The notes beneath the pieces are model-generated. The model was given only the letters and a program-made list of their open reading frames with translations, had not been told where the DNA came from and made no database searches. Source: Lachnospiraceae bacterium (GTDB taxonomy: Bacteria > Bacillota > Clostridia > Lachnospirales > Lachnospiraceae). Taken from it: a DNA stretch of 64,000 bases. Location of the stretch: contig JAFSGY010000064.1 in the NCBI GenBank assembly GCA_017440575.1, forward strand, positions 1 to 64,000, in the 5' to 3' direction. Both the position numbers and the translations under genes were made by a program. Positions 53,459 through 63,634 of this stretch are shown piece by piece. The number at the start of each line of letters is the position of its first letter. Positions within the stretch are counted from its first letter, which is position 1.

Positions 53459-54466
53459 ATGAAAAGAATTACTTTAGAGGAAATAGAGAACCAATATAAG
53501 ATAGAGCATTATTTGAAATTGTATGAACAAATCATGCTGCTCATTCAGAGTAAAAAAATAAAGCCTGTTTATGCATCGGGAAAAAATGGAAAAAAACCGG
53601 CACTTTATAAAGAATATTGGAGATTAGAAGAGCAAGAGGATAATTCACAATATATGGATGAATTATCATATTTTTTTGTGTCGGATATCGAAACGACATA
53701 TTATCTAAATCATATCAAACAGTACAAGGAAGATCGAAAGTGGTTATTGCTGTTAAATCAGTATCTCAAAACAAATCGTAAAAGTCTTGAAATTCCAAAG
53801 TCAATGAATGAGCGCAGCTTTGAAATCTGGCAACGTGAAAAATTTTTAAAAGAAGAACAGGGTAAGAAAATCTTAAAAAGATGTGGGATAGCAATAGAAA
53901 AATTAAATATATATGAAACAACAGAGCCTTTAGCATACTATACGGCAACAAAGAAAGTACCACAAAATATCTTAATCCTTGAAAATAAAGATACCTTTTT
54001 TAGTATGCGAAGAAGGCTTATCTCAGGAGCTAATACTATATTAGGAGTTGAAATAGGTACGTTAGTCTATGGAGCGGGAAAGGGGATTATTCGTTCGTTT
54101 CAGGATTTTTCTTTATGCGCAGAGCCTTATATGCGAGAGAGGGATAATCGTATTTATTATTTGGGAGATATTGACTATGAAGGGATAAGAATATACGAAT
54201 GTTTGGTTCGTGTATTTGAGAGTGAATGTGTCATAGAGCCATTTATGGAAGGATATGTGAAAATGCTGCAAAGGGCGCAGAAAATAGGAATAAATCAGCT
54301 TCCTGATATGAAGGCAGGACAGAATTCTAATATCGATGACATATTTAGAAGGTATTTTAAAGAACAGGAATTTTTATATATTCTGGATATATTGGAGCAA
54401 AGTAAGTATATTCCTCAGGAAATATTGTCCATAGAAGATTTTGCGGATGGTAAAGTTACTGTTTAA
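53459..54466 (+). CDS. jetD: Wadjet nuclease subunit JetD
   Basis: 335 aa. An N-terminal helical arm domain (about 1-165) and a C-terminal TOPRIM-type domain with the Glu in LILENKD (about 175) and DxD in LGDIDYEG (about 237-239). JetD is the topoisomerase-VI-like nuclease that cuts plasmid circles once the JetABC motor has extruded the loop. It lies first in the operon here. AAAGGAG precedes the ATG. Confidence 0.85.
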   Translation: MKRITLEEIENQYKIEHYLKLYEQIMLLIQSKKIKPVYASGKNGKKPALYKEYWRLEEQEDNSQYMDELSYFFVSDIETTYYLNHIKQYKEDRKWLLLLNQYLKTNRKSLEIPKSMNERSFEIWQREKFLKEEQGKKILKRCGIAIEKLNIYETTEPLAYYTATKKVPQNILILENKDTFFSMRRRLISGANTILGVEIGTLVYGAGKGIIRSFQDFSLCAEPYMRERDNRIYYLGDIDYEGIRIYECLVRVFESECVIEPFMEGYVKMLQRAQKIGINQLPDMKAGQNSNIDDIFRRYFKEQEFLYILDILEQSKYIPQEILSIEDFADGKVTV

Positions 54467-54514
54467 GTATGGAACGTATATTCAATGAAGGAATTTGAAA
54501 GGCATGGTAAATAG

Positions 54515-56131
54515 ATGCAGTATGAATTTTTAAAACAATTCCCCAAAAGAATGAAACATGTGGGAATGTATGGATTGTTATTACAGAATAGTACACAAAA
54601 GCAAATATGGAAGCAATATGGCTTTTTGAAAACAGATGAACAGATTAATATTATTTTTGTATTAATGCTATATATAATGGAGCAGTCATTGAAAGAAGAA
54701 AAGTGTACGTTAGATGATATAGGTGCATTTTTGGATTATATAAATACAACATATTTTTACAAAAACATGTCATATGAGGATTGCAGGAAAATAGGGGACT
54801 TTATTATTAATGTAATATTGTCAAATGAAGGCAGACCAATGTACTTTGACGGGTTTGATTTTGAGCAAAGAGCCTATAAGATTATGAACATCAGCTATAT
54901 TGCGAATAAAGTAGTTTATACAGATTCCGATATCAAACGTACTTCCTATTATCTGACGGATGATGGATATAATTTGTTGCTTTCTACTCTGGAAATAGAG
55001 AATAACATGAAGCTTACCATACATGAAATGATTTTCAAAATGCATCTGGAAAGACAAAGCTATGATAAAGCTGTGGATGAGATTAAGAATGTATTTAATC
55101 TGCTTCGTATACAGTTGCAAAAGATTCAGGAGGCTATGCTTCGTGTCAGGAGAAATGCGTTGAATTATTCCGTAGCTGATTATTCCGTGCTATTAGAGGA
55201 AAATATGGATACCATTGATGCGACAAAGCAAAAGTTCCAGAGCTATCGGGAGACTGTAAAGAAGCGTGCACAGGAGCTGGAAGAACAAAATATTAATGTG
55301 AGTAAGCTGTCCAAAGGGGATGAAGATAAGCTCAATAATCTTAGAATCATCGAAAGCTATCTGAATCGTGGAATTGATGAACATCAGAAAATATTAAACT
55401 CACATTTTGATTTAAAAATATTATATGAAAGAGAGCTGGAGCTTTTAGCGCAGATGTCATTAATACAGCGTTTTTCATTGCGAACGGAATTATATGACAA
55501 GGTATTAGAGGATGCTTCTATATTAGAAAATATGGATACTTTTTTTAGGCCTTTATTTTATCAGGAGCCGGAAAAAATTTATAACGTAAATAAATGTTTG
55601 GAACTGCAGCGTCCGATTCGTAAGAAAAAGGTAGAGGAAGAAGAGGAAATTCTAGATTTTGACGAGGACGATTGGCAGGAAGAACTGATAAAAAGGCAGA
55701 AAGAAAAGCTTGAAAAGTATGAAAAAAGCTTGGGGATGATTCTCGACATTGCTTTAGAGAAAGAAACGGTTACGTTGCAGGAGATAAAAGAAATATTGGA
55801 ACAGAAGGAGTTAGATGATATTTCTATATTAATTCCAAGTATTGACATTTTTAAAGAAATTATGGTGGAGCTTATAAAAAGCAAAGAAATCAGCATACCT
55901 ACACTTAGGAAGGAAAAGAGTGAATATATTACGGAGCAGACCTTTGATTTTCAGTTAAATGAGATGATATTAAAGCTGACAGAACAGGATATAAAAAGGC
56001 AGAAAATCATGAAAATTTATATAGCAAGAACTCAGAAGCAGCAGGTTGTTGAGTTTTTACATATACCGGATGAAAAGGGGAATGAAAAAACAATACGGTG
56101 TTCCAACGTGCAGATTATGATTGAAATGTAA
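54515..56131 (+). CDS. jetA: Wadjet kleisin-like subunit JetA
   Basis: 538 aa, soluble. The N-terminal half (about 1-190) looks like winged-helix domains (EQINIIFVLMLYIMEQSLKE, YYLTDDGYNLLLSTLEIE). The middle (190-330) is coiled coil, an acidic segment lies near 370-390, and the C-terminus is a second folded domain. Size, coiled-coil pattern and position directly before JetB and JetC fit the kleisin of a type I-like Wadjet complex, which bridges the JetC heads. Confidence 0.78.
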   Translation: MQYEFLKQFPKRMKHVGMYGLLLQNSTQKQIWKQYGFLKTDEQINIIFVLMLYIMEQSLKEEKCTLDDIGAFLDYINTTYFYKNMSYEDCRKIGDFIINVILSNEGRPMYFDGFDFEQRAYKIMNISYIANKVVYTDSDIKRTSYYLTDDGYNLLLSTLEIENNMKLTIHEMIFKMHLERQSYDKAVDEIKNVFNLLRIQLQKIQEAMLRVRRNALNYSVADYSVLLEENMDTIDATKQKFQSYRETVKKRAQELEEQNINVSKLSKGDEDKLNNLRIIESYLNRGIDEHQKILNSHFDLKILYERELELLAQMSLIQRFSLRTELYDKVLEDASILENMDTFFRPLFYQEPEKIYNVNKCLELQRPIRKKKVEEEEEILDFDEDDWQEELIKRQKEKLEKYEKSLGMILDIALEKETVTLQEIKEILEQKELDDISILIPSIDIFKEIMVELIKSKEISIPTLRKEKSEYITEQTFDFQLNEMILKLTEQDIKRQKIMKIYIARTQKQQVVEFLHIPDEKGNEKTIRCSNVQIMIEM

Positions 56132-56202
56132 TGAATTCTGGTAGCAGAGATTAGTGGCAGCATATTTGATATACGCAAAGGAGTACAGAAAAGAGGAAAA
56201 CG

Positions 56203-56910
56203 ATGGCATACGACATAGGAGAAGTGCGGCTTAGTCAACAGATATTTTATTATTTGCTAGAGCATCATGAGCTAAGAGAGGAAGAGGAGCAGAGACTCTA
56301 TCGGGCATATACAGAAGAGGAAGCAGTACAGAATCTGGTAAAATCACAGGCAGAAGAAGCGCTAAGTACTGTAGAGCGATATGGTAATGTAATCTATCTG
56401 ATTCCGAAAGACGAGAATGTCTTTTTAGGCTTTTCAAAAGCAAAATTGAAGGAAGTACTGTGTAAATCAACAGGAACAGATAAGGATTTTTATCTGTCTC
56501 AATTTGTAATCCTGACACTTTTGGTAGAGCTTTATGATGGGCAAGGAAGTAGTAGCAGGTCAAGAGACTTCATGAAGGTAGGTGAGTTACAAAATACCTT
56601 ATCAGAACGTCTTAAGGAAGGTGTGGAACATACCTCAGAGGAGGAAGAAGAACAAAAAGGTATTGCATTCAGAAATATGCAGGAGGCTTATGAGGCACTT
56701 CGTTCTGATGATAAGGGCTCGAAGGCTAGAACAACAAAAGAGGGATTTTTACATGCTATTTTTGTGTTTTTGGAGAAACAAGGACTCATTGACTATATAG
56801 AACAGGATGAGATGATTAAAACGACAAAGAAGCTGGATAATCTGATGGATTGGAATATTTTGAATCAAAATAACTATCAAAAAATCAGAAAGGTACTGAA
56901 CCATGAGTAA
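56203..56910 (+). CDS. jetB: Wadjet KITE-like subunit JetB
   Basis: 235 aa. A small protein with two winged-helix-like regions (LSQQIFYYLLEHHELREEEE; FLHAIFVFLEKQGLIDYIEQ), as in the KITE subunits (JetB, MukE) that bind the kleisin. It overlaps jetC by 8 bp, so translation is coupled. Ribosome site AAAGAGG. Confidence 0.8.
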   Translation: MAYDIGEVRLSQQIFYYLLEHHELREEEEQRLYRAYTEEEAVQNLVKSQAEEALSTVERYGNVIYLIPKDENVFLGFSKAKLKEVLCKSTGTDKDFYLSQFVILTLLVELYDGQGSSSRSRDFMKVGELQNTLSERLKEGVEHTSEEEEEQKGIAFRNMQEAYEALRSDDKGSKARTTKEGFLHAIFVFLEKQGLIDYIEQDEMIKTTKKLDNLMDWNILNQNNYQKIRKVLNHE

Positions 56911-59900
56911 GATAAACGCTATTCGATTGATAAATTTGAACTACAATAATAATGCAATACGCATTAGTGATGAGACTTTTCAGCTTGGTGGACAGAGTAC
57001 CCTTCTGTCTTTGAGAAATGGTGGCGGAAAGTCGGTATTAGTGCAGATGATATCGGCACCATTTGTACATAAGCAATATCGAAAGACTAAGGACAGACCA
57101 TTTGAAAGCTATTTTACTACTGCAAAGCCTACTTTCATCATGGTAGAATGGGCGCTGGATCACGGAGCAGGGTATTGTCTTACGGGAATGATGGTACGAA
57201 GAAGTCAGGGAATGGAAGAACAAAGTTCAGAACCATTAGAAATTGTGAACTTCATTGCAGAATATCCTAGTCGTTGTGAGTACGATATTTTTCATATTCC
57301 TGTGGTAGAAAAAAATAAAAAAGAAATGATATTAAAGAGCTTTCATACCTGTAAGCAGTTATTTGAAGATTATAAAAAAGAGAAAAGTAAAAAGTTCTTT
57401 TATTATGATATGAACAATTATGCACAATCAAGACAGTATTTTGATAAGCTGGCTGAGTATCAGATTTATTATAAAGAATGGGAAAATATCATTCGAAAAG
57501 TAAACCAGAAGGAGTCAGGTCTGTCGGAGCTATTTTCTGATTGTAAAAACGAAAAAGAGCTTCTGGAAAAATGGTTTTTGGAAACAATTCAAAGTAAGCT
57601 GAACCGTGAACAGGATAGAATGAAGGAATTTCAGACAATTATCGATAAATATGTAAGGATGTATAAGGATAATAAGTCGAAAATAGAACGTCGTGATACC
57701 ATTTTAAAGTTCAAGGATGATATGCAGGAAATTGAAGAACGGGCAAATGCTTATCAGCAGTCAGAAATGCAGGTAGAGGAAGTAAAAAATAAAATTGCAT
57801 GCTTCATAGAAGAGTTATATCGGTTAGAAGAGCTGGTAAAGCAAAAAAAACAGGAGGTTGAAGAAAAAAACAAATCCTGTGAGGCAGAAATTGCCTGGAT
57901 TACTTATGAGAAGCTTTCTATGGAAATTCATCAGCTTGCAGATGAACTGAGCTACAAAATCAGTAACAGGGATATGATTCAGATAGAAATGGAAAATCTG
58001 GATGAAGAAATACAAAAAATAGAAAAGCTGATACATTTATATGAGTGTGCAAAGCAACAGGAGATCGTGGATGAACATCAAAATGATTGTGAGCTTTTGA
58101 TGCAAAGAATTGATGTTTATCGGAAGGATGAAGAAGAGCTGGAACCAGAGCGTAAGCAGCTTGGAGGTAGCTTAAGAAAACATTTTTCTGAAAGGCTTGC
58201 CCAAACTAACGTGATATTGGAAGAGCTACAGTCAGACTATAGACAGGTAGAACAGAAAAAAGAAGAGCAAAAGCAAAAAGAAGAAGAGTATCAAAAGCTG
58301 ATTGAAGAACTTCTTGTAAAAATAGTAGCATGTGATACCAGAATTAAGAGCTTTGACCAGATAGAAGATAGCTTTAATCATAATTATCAGGAACAGTTTG
58401 CAAGAAATATTGTAGGTGATTATGAGCCTGGATTGCTTGAAATTAAGAAGGAAGAATATGAAAAGCAGCAAATGGAGCTTTCCAGAAGCTGTAATCAGCA
58501 CGTTAGACAGCAAAGTGAAAGTGATGCAAGGAAGAAGAGTTGTGAACGTAACAAGGAAGATTTACAGAATGAAAAAAGAAATCTGGAATATGATTTGCGC
58601 AAGCTGCAGGAGCAGGAAGAAGATTTTGAGAAGCAGATAAAAGAGCGTCAGACCATTATGAAATATCTGGAAGTAGATGATACCCAGCTATGGAATATGG
58701 ACAAGCTTTTGGAAATAATAGAAAAAAAGCTTACAGAAATTGATAGAAATCGTAGCACCTTGGAGAAACAGGAGGATGAGCTGCAAAAAGAGTGGAAAAG
58801 GCTTACCTCTGGTGAAATATTAGAGCTTCCGCAGGACTTTAAGGAAATGCTGACAGAACTGGAGCTTCATCCGGTTTATGGAATGAACTGGATAGAGAAA
58901 AATGGTTATAGTGCAGAAGAAAATATTGACCTTGTGCGAAAACAGCCTTTTATTCCATATTCTCTTATCCTGCCAAGGGCTGAGATGAAGAAGTTAGCAT
59001 CATATAAACATGAAATATATACTTCATTCCCGATTCCCATTATCCCGAGAGAAGATTTGGAGCATGCTTTAGTAGAAGAGCAAAGCAGCATTCTTGATTT
59101 ACAGGGAATCAGTTTCTATTTATGGTTTAATGAAAAGCTTTTGGATGAAGAAGCATTAAGAGTGTTGGTTGCACAAAAGGAAGCGGATATTAAGAAAAAG
59201 CAGGAACAGATTCTTAACTGCAAAAATACTTATCAGGAATATCAGGATAAGAAAAGTGTATTAAAAAATCAATCCTTAACAAAAGAAAAGCTGGATATGA
59301 ACAGACATATGCAGGAAGAGGTGACAGCCAATATTCGAAGAATCGAAGAGAATATTATTTCTGTCAATGAAGAGATAAAGGAGCTTGTACAAAGGCTTGA
59401 AGAATTAATACAAACGATTCTGTCGGAAAAACAAAGAATAGAGGAATACAAACGAAGAGAAACGGAATTTGAGAAGTTCTGTGAGCTTTATAAAGCTTAT
59501 CAGAATGATATGCAGGATAAAAGATATCTTCAAAGTGATAAAGAACGCTATGAAGAGAGAAAGAGAATGGCGAATGCTTTACTGGAGAAATATGAAGAGA
59601 ATAGGAGAGCTTTAGAAACAAGACGAAATCAGACACAGGATAAAGTGCTGGAACTGCAGAATAAGCTGATGAAGTATGAAACCTATGAGATGGTGGAAGA
59701 GGTGGAATTCCATAAAAGACCGGAAGAATTAGAAGCAAGGTATGAAGCAATTACGACAAAGATGTCAGTTCAGCTGCAGGACTTAGAAAATCAGTATGAT
59801 AAGACAAAGAAAAATCTGAATAAGGCTAAGGAACAGGTTAATAGATTACAAGATCGCTATCTACTTCAAGACATGGAATGGGAGAATGTAATATTTAAGG

Positions 59901-61303
59901 ATGAGGAACAGAGACATCAGGAAATATTGCTGGAAGATAGAAACAAAAAGCGTAAAGCCAAAGAACGTCTGTGGAATGAGGAAGAGAAGCAAATCGCTGT
60001 TCTGACAAGCAAAATTGGGGATAAAAAGAAAGGAATTAAGGAGCAGTGTGGATATGAGGAGCCTTTGGAAAAGGAAGCAATTCATACCATAGATTTTGAA
60101 GCAAGGCGAAGTCAACTGGAATATCAGAAGCGCGAACTGGAAAAAGAGAATAAAAAGATAGAGGAGCAATGGCAGAGCCTTGACGGAAATTTGAGTGCAT
60201 TTGCGGAATATTCCGATTTTGAAGTGAAGAAGAGCATTGTCTGGGAAGAAGATTTTATGCAGATGGATGCAAAAAGTCTTCGTAATTTTGCAGGCATTAT
60301 GAGAAGAGATTATCGCAACGAAACAGATGAGCAAAAGCATAATAAGGATAAGCTGGAAGCGCAGCTTAATCTATTAGTGCGAAAAGAGATGTATCAGGAG
60401 GATTATTACAGAAAACCTTTGGAAGCGATGCTTTCTGTAACGGAACAGGCTGTGCTAGTGTTGTCACAGTTGCATACAACAGTGCAGTCTTATGATAGCC
60501 AGATAGAGAAGCTGGTAGTGGATATTGCTATGGTGGAAAAGGAAAAGGAGAAGATAGAAAGTCTGTTAGAGGATTATGTGAAAGATGTACATAGCAATAT
60601 GGCAAAAATCGATAATAATTCAACCATTACGATTCGTGAACGTCAGATTAAGATGCTACGTTTACAGATACCGGATTGGGAAGAGAACGAAGGATTATAT
60701 CGTCAGCGGTTGCAGGATTTTATGAGTGATTTGACACAGATAGGAATTTCTATATATGAGAAAAATGAAAATGCATCTGATTACTTTGGTACAAGAATCA
60801 CTACAAAGAACTTATATGACACAGTTGTCGGAATTGGTAATGTTCAGATTAAATTATATAAAATTGAAGAACAAAGAGAATATCCTATTACTTGGGCAGA
60901 GGTGGCAAAGAACTCGGGTGGAGAAGGCTTTTTATCTGCATTTGTTATTTTATCAAGTCTGTTACATTATATGCGAAGAGATGATACGGATATTTTTGCA
61001 GATAGGAATGAAGGCAAAGTATTGATTATGGATAATCCGTTTGCTCAGACCAATGCAGCGCATTTGTTAAAGCCGCTTATGGATATGGCAAAGAAAACAA
61101 ATACGCAGTTAATCTGCCTGTCTGGTCTTGGCGGGGATTCGATTTATGGCAGATTTGATAATATTTATGTACTAAATCTGGTGGCAGCAAGCTTGCGTGG
61201 CGGCATGCAGTATCTTCGTGGTGAACATACAAGAGGAGCTGAAGAGGAGATTATGGTGTCTTCGCAAATTGAGGTTATAGAACAGCAAAGTTTATTGTTT
61301 TAA
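56903..61303 (+). CDS. jetC: Wadjet SMC-like motor subunit JetC
   Basis: 1466 aa. Head pieces at both ends: Walker A LRNGGGKS at about 37-44, an ABC signature with NSGGEGFLSA near 1337, and Walker B VLIMDNPFAQTN near 1373. Between them are two long Glu/Lys/Gln-rich coiled coils around a hinge-like globular segment (about 640-760, with YSAEENIDLVRKQPFIPYSL). This is the MukB/SMC-type ATPase that extrudes DNA loops and detects small circles. The reading frame is intact throughout. Confidence 0.88.
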   Translation: MSKINAIRLINLNYNNNAIRISDETFQLGGQSTLLSLRNGGGKSVLVQMISAPFVHKQYRKTKDRPFESYFTTAKPTFIMVEWALDHGAGYCLTGMMVRRSQGMEEQSSEPLEIVNFIAEYPSRCEYDIFHIPVVEKNKKEMILKSFHTCKQLFEDYKKEKSKKFFYYDMNNYAQSRQYFDKLAEYQIYYKEWENIIRKVNQKESGLSELFSDCKNEKELLEKWFLETIQSKLNREQDRMKEFQTIIDKYVRMYKDNKSKIERRDTILKFKDDMQEIEERANAYQQSEMQVEEVKNKIACFIEELYRLEELVKQKKQEVEEKNKSCEAEIAWITYEKLSMEIHQLADELSYKISNRDMIQIEMENLDEEIQKIEKLIHLYECAKQQEIVDEHQNDCELLMQRIDVYRKDEEELEPERKQLGGSLRKHFSERLAQTNVILEELQSDYRQVEQKKEEQKQKEEEYQKLIEELLVKIVACDTRIKSFDQIEDSFNHNYQEQFARNIVGDYEPGLLEIKKEEYEKQQMELSRSCNQHVRQQSESDARKKSCERNKEDLQNEKRNLEYDLRKLQEQEEDFEKQIKERQTIMKYLEVDDTQLWNMDKLLEIIEKKLTEIDRNRSTLEKQEDELQKEWKRLTSGEILELPQDFKEMLTELELHPVYGMNWIEKNGYSAEENIDLVRKQPFIPYSLILPRAEMKKLASYKHEIYTSFPIPIIPREDLEHALVEEQSSILDLQGISFYLWFNEKLLDEEALRVLVAQKEADIKKKQEQILNCKNTYQEYQDKKSVLKNQSLTKEKLDMNRHMQEEVTANIRRIEENIISVNEEIKELVQRLEELIQTILSEKQRIEEYKRRETEFEKFCELYKAYQNDMQDKRYLQSDKERYEERKRMANALLEKYEENRRALETRRNQTQDKVLELQNKLMKYETYEMVEEVEFHKRPEELEARYEAITTKMSVQLQDLENQYDKTKKNLNKAKEQVNRLQDRYLLQDMEWENVIFKDEEQRHQEILLEDRNKKRKAKERLWNEEEKQIAVLTSKIGDKKKGIKEQCGYEEPLEKEAIHTIDFEARRSQLEYQKRELEKENKKIEEQWQSLDGNLSAFAEYSDFEVKKSIVWEEDFMQMDAKSLRNFAGIMRRDYRNETDEQKHNKDKLEAQLNLLVRKEMYQEDYYRKPLEAMLSVTEQAVLVLSQLHTTVQSYDSQIEKLVVDIAMVEKEKEKIESLLEDYVKDVHSNMAKIDNNSTITIRERQIKMLRLQIPDWEENEGLYRQRLQDFMSDLTQIGISIYEKNENASDYFGTRITTKNLYDTVVGIGNVQIKLYKIEEQREYPITWAEVAKNSGGEGFLSAFVILSSLLHYMRRDDTDIFADRNEGKVLIMDNPFAQTNAAHLLKPLMDMAKKTNTQLICLSGLGGDSIYGRFDNIYVLNLVAASLRGGMQYLRGEHTRGAEEEIMVSSQIEVIEQQSLLF

Positions 61304-61786
61304 GACTTTATAATAATGGATTTAAAAAAACTATGATAATTGTAAGTAAGAAACCTTTATGGAGAAAGTGCATCCACAAAACAGTCCTAAATCCAAAAAA
61401 CTCAACCAGTACCAAACCAGTAAAATAGAGCTGGAGTAAATAAACGGTATTGTGGAAAAGGGATGCAGCAGGAAGCATGTCCCTTAGATTTTAAGAAAAA
61501 GCTCAAAAGTCAATATAAGACTTTGAGCTTTTTCTTATGTAATAAGATATTCCTATCATAAAAATGTGCACTACTTTTAAAAGATTAAGCTGGAATGCAT
61601 TGGACAATATGCATTGTAAGAGAAGAGTATATTGCTTTTTTGCGAGCAAAAATACTACATAAATATGCAGAATAATAATTGTTGTTGTCATAATTACTAT
61701 AATTACCCCCTTTTGAATGTGAAGTTTGTATGGTTTACATAAAATCATAATGTAGTAAGATGGTTTTTGAAAAGGAGGTAAGTAAT
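61304..61786 (+). other. Intergenic region with two hairpins
   Basis: No supported gene. AAGGGATGC...GCATGTCCCTT at 61458-61485, and a strong terminator AAAAAGCTCAAA...TTTGAGCTTTTT at about 61495-61534 that ends the Jet operon. At 61428-61439, GAGCTGGAGTAA differs by one base from the end of guaA and might be a worn outer attachment site. Confidence 0.55.
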
Positions 61787-63559
61787 GTGAAAAGAAGATG
61801 GAAAACAATGTTGTTATCAATGTTAATTTGTGTAAGTCTTATTATGCCATCCACATTTGTACAGGCAGCACAAACCATTTATGACAACGAAATCGGAACA
61901 CAGGACAACTACAATTACGAGCTGTGGAAGGATTATGGAACTACAAGCATGACCCTTAACGGTGGCGGTACATTTAGTTGTCAATGGAGTAATATCGGAA
62001 ATGCTTTATTCCGAAAAGGCATTAAGTTCGATAGTACAAAGACCTATCAGCAGATTGGAAATATTTCTATAGAATATGGCTGTAATTATAAGCCAGATGG
62101 AAATTCTTATCTGTGTGTCTATGGATGGACAACAGATCCTTTAGTAGAGTACTACATTGTAGAGAGCTGGGGAACATGGCGTCCACCAGGAGCAACAGCA
62201 AAAGGACAAATTACAGTGGATGGCGGAACTTATGATGTGTATGAGACAACTCGTGTGAATCAACCATCAATTCAAGGTGATACAACATTTAAGCAGTATT
62301 GGAGTGTTCGTACATCAAAAAGAACCAGTGGAACTATATCTGTAACAGAGCATTTTAAAGCATGGGAGAATATGGGACTCAAAATGGGTAAACTGTATGA
62401 AGCTGCGTTAAATGTAGAAGGATATCAGAGTAATGGTTCCGCAGATGTATATAAGAATAATATTATAATTGGGGCAAGCTCTAATACTGGTTCTAACACA
62501 GATTCCAATAATGGAAATTCTTCAGGAGCAGCTTCAGGTTCAGGTGAAAAGACAGAATGTGAGAATATGACAATTACCGGACAATATGCAGGAAAGATTA
62601 GCTCACCGTTTAACGGTGTAGCATTATATGCCGATCAAGAATCCGTGAAATTTAATCAGTATTTTGCGTATGGAACTCATGACTTTACATTAAGAGCTGC
62701 TTCTAGCAATTCGAAAATGGCAAAGGTAGATATGAAGATTGGTGGTAAGCAGGTTGGAACCTTCTATTATGGAGATGAATATCCGGCAGAATATACCATT
62801 AAGAATGTATCTCATGGAACAGGTAATCAGGAAATAGAATTAGTGGTAACATCAGATGATGGAACATGGGATGCATATTTGGATTATCTTAAGATTGGTG
62901 GAGCAACCGAAGGTTCAACAGGAACCAATTCAGGCACATCGAATACATCATCTAAAATGGTAGCCTTAACCTTTGATGATGGACCATCGTCAACAACAAA
63001 CCAAGTGCTGGATGTTTTAGAACAATATGATGTAGTTGCAACATTCTTTTTAATCGGTGAACAGATTAACATGGATACTTTGCCAATTATGCAGAGACAG
63101 TTAAAGATGGGATGTGAGCTTGCTAATCATTCTTATAATCATGTAGATATGAGCAAGTTAAGTGCAACAGATATTAAAAATCAGATTACTTGGACTTCCT
63201 CTGCAATTAAAAATGCAGTAGATTATGATGTGAAGTTCTTTAGACCACCTTATCTTGCAACAAGCAATAGCATGTATCAGAATATTGATTTGTCATTTAT
63301 TCAGGGTATTTCATGTAATGACTGGGAATCAAGTGTGTCTGCAAGTCAAAGAGCTAATACGATTTTAAATAGCGTAGAAGATGGTTCGATTATTTTACTT
63401 CATGATTTTCAGGGAAATACAAACACAGTACAAGCCCTGCCGACCATTATTGAAGGGTTAAAAAATAAAGGTTATACTTTTGTAACAGTAAGTGAGCTAT
63501 TTGAAGCAAAAGGTGTGAATCCCAACCAGGAATATAAAATTTGGTCAAAGGTAGAATAA
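61787..63559 (+). CDS. Secreted xylanase / acetyl-xylan esterase (GH11-CBM-CE4)
   Basis: 590 aa from the GTG at 61787, chosen because AAGGAGG lies eight bases upstream (an ATG at 61760 precedes the ribosome site). Signal peptide about 1-27. GH11 xylanase domain about 30-225 with nucleophile Glu about 121 (PLVEYYIVE) and acid/base Glu about 211 ([14 protein letters not shown]). Ser/Asn/Gly linker. A CBM6/36-like beta-sandwich about 255-365. A CE4 polysaccharide deacetylase about 385-575 with metal site TFDDGPS (Asp397/398), HSYNH (His448/452) and RPPY. It cuts xylan and removes acetyl groups from it. Confidence 0.92.
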   Translation: MKRRWKTMLLSMLICVSLIMPSTFVQAAQTIYDNEIGTQDNYNYELWKDYGTTSMTLNGGGTFSCQWSNIGNALFRKGIKFDSTKTYQQIGNISIEYGCNYKPDGNSYLCVYGWTTDPLVEYYIVESWGTWRPPGATAKGQITVDGGTYDVYETTRVNQPSIQGDTTFKQYWSVRTSKRTSGTISVTEHFKAWENMGLKMGKLYEAALNVEGYQSNGSADVYKNNIIIGASSNTGSNTDSNNGNSSGAASGSGEKTECENMTITGQYAGKISSPFNGVALYADQESVKFNQYFAYGTHDFTLRAASSNSKMAKVDMKIGGKQVGTFYYGDEYPAEYTIKNVSHGTGNQEIELVVTSDDGTWDAYLDYLKIGGATEGSTGTNSGTSNTSSKMVALTFDDGPSSTTNQVLDVLEQYDVVATFFLIGEQINMDTLPIMQRQLKMGCELANHSYNHVDMSKLSATDIKNQITWTSSAIKNAVDYDVKFFRPPYLATSNSMYQNIDLSFIQGISCNDWESSVSASQRANTILNSVEDGSIILLHDFQGNTNTVQALPTIIEGLKNKGYTFVTVSELFEAKGVNPNQEYKIWSKVE

Positions 63560-63604
63560 TAGCACAACGATAGAGTTTGATAAGCTTTTCAATTTGTAGT
63601 ATAC

Positions 63605-63629
63605 AGAGCCAGGCGTTTTGTCTGGCTCT
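63605..63629. terminator. Bidirectional terminator xylanase / AraC
   Basis: AGAGCCAG pairs with CTGGCTCT between convergent genes. Confidence 0.75.
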
Positions 63630-63634
63630 ATTCT

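Noticed and set aside
58232..60340. Long minus-strand open frames inside jetC
   Set aside because: They mirror the Glu/Lys-rich coiled-coil coding of jetC as Phe/Leu-rich translations, without ribosome sites; they are frame shadows.
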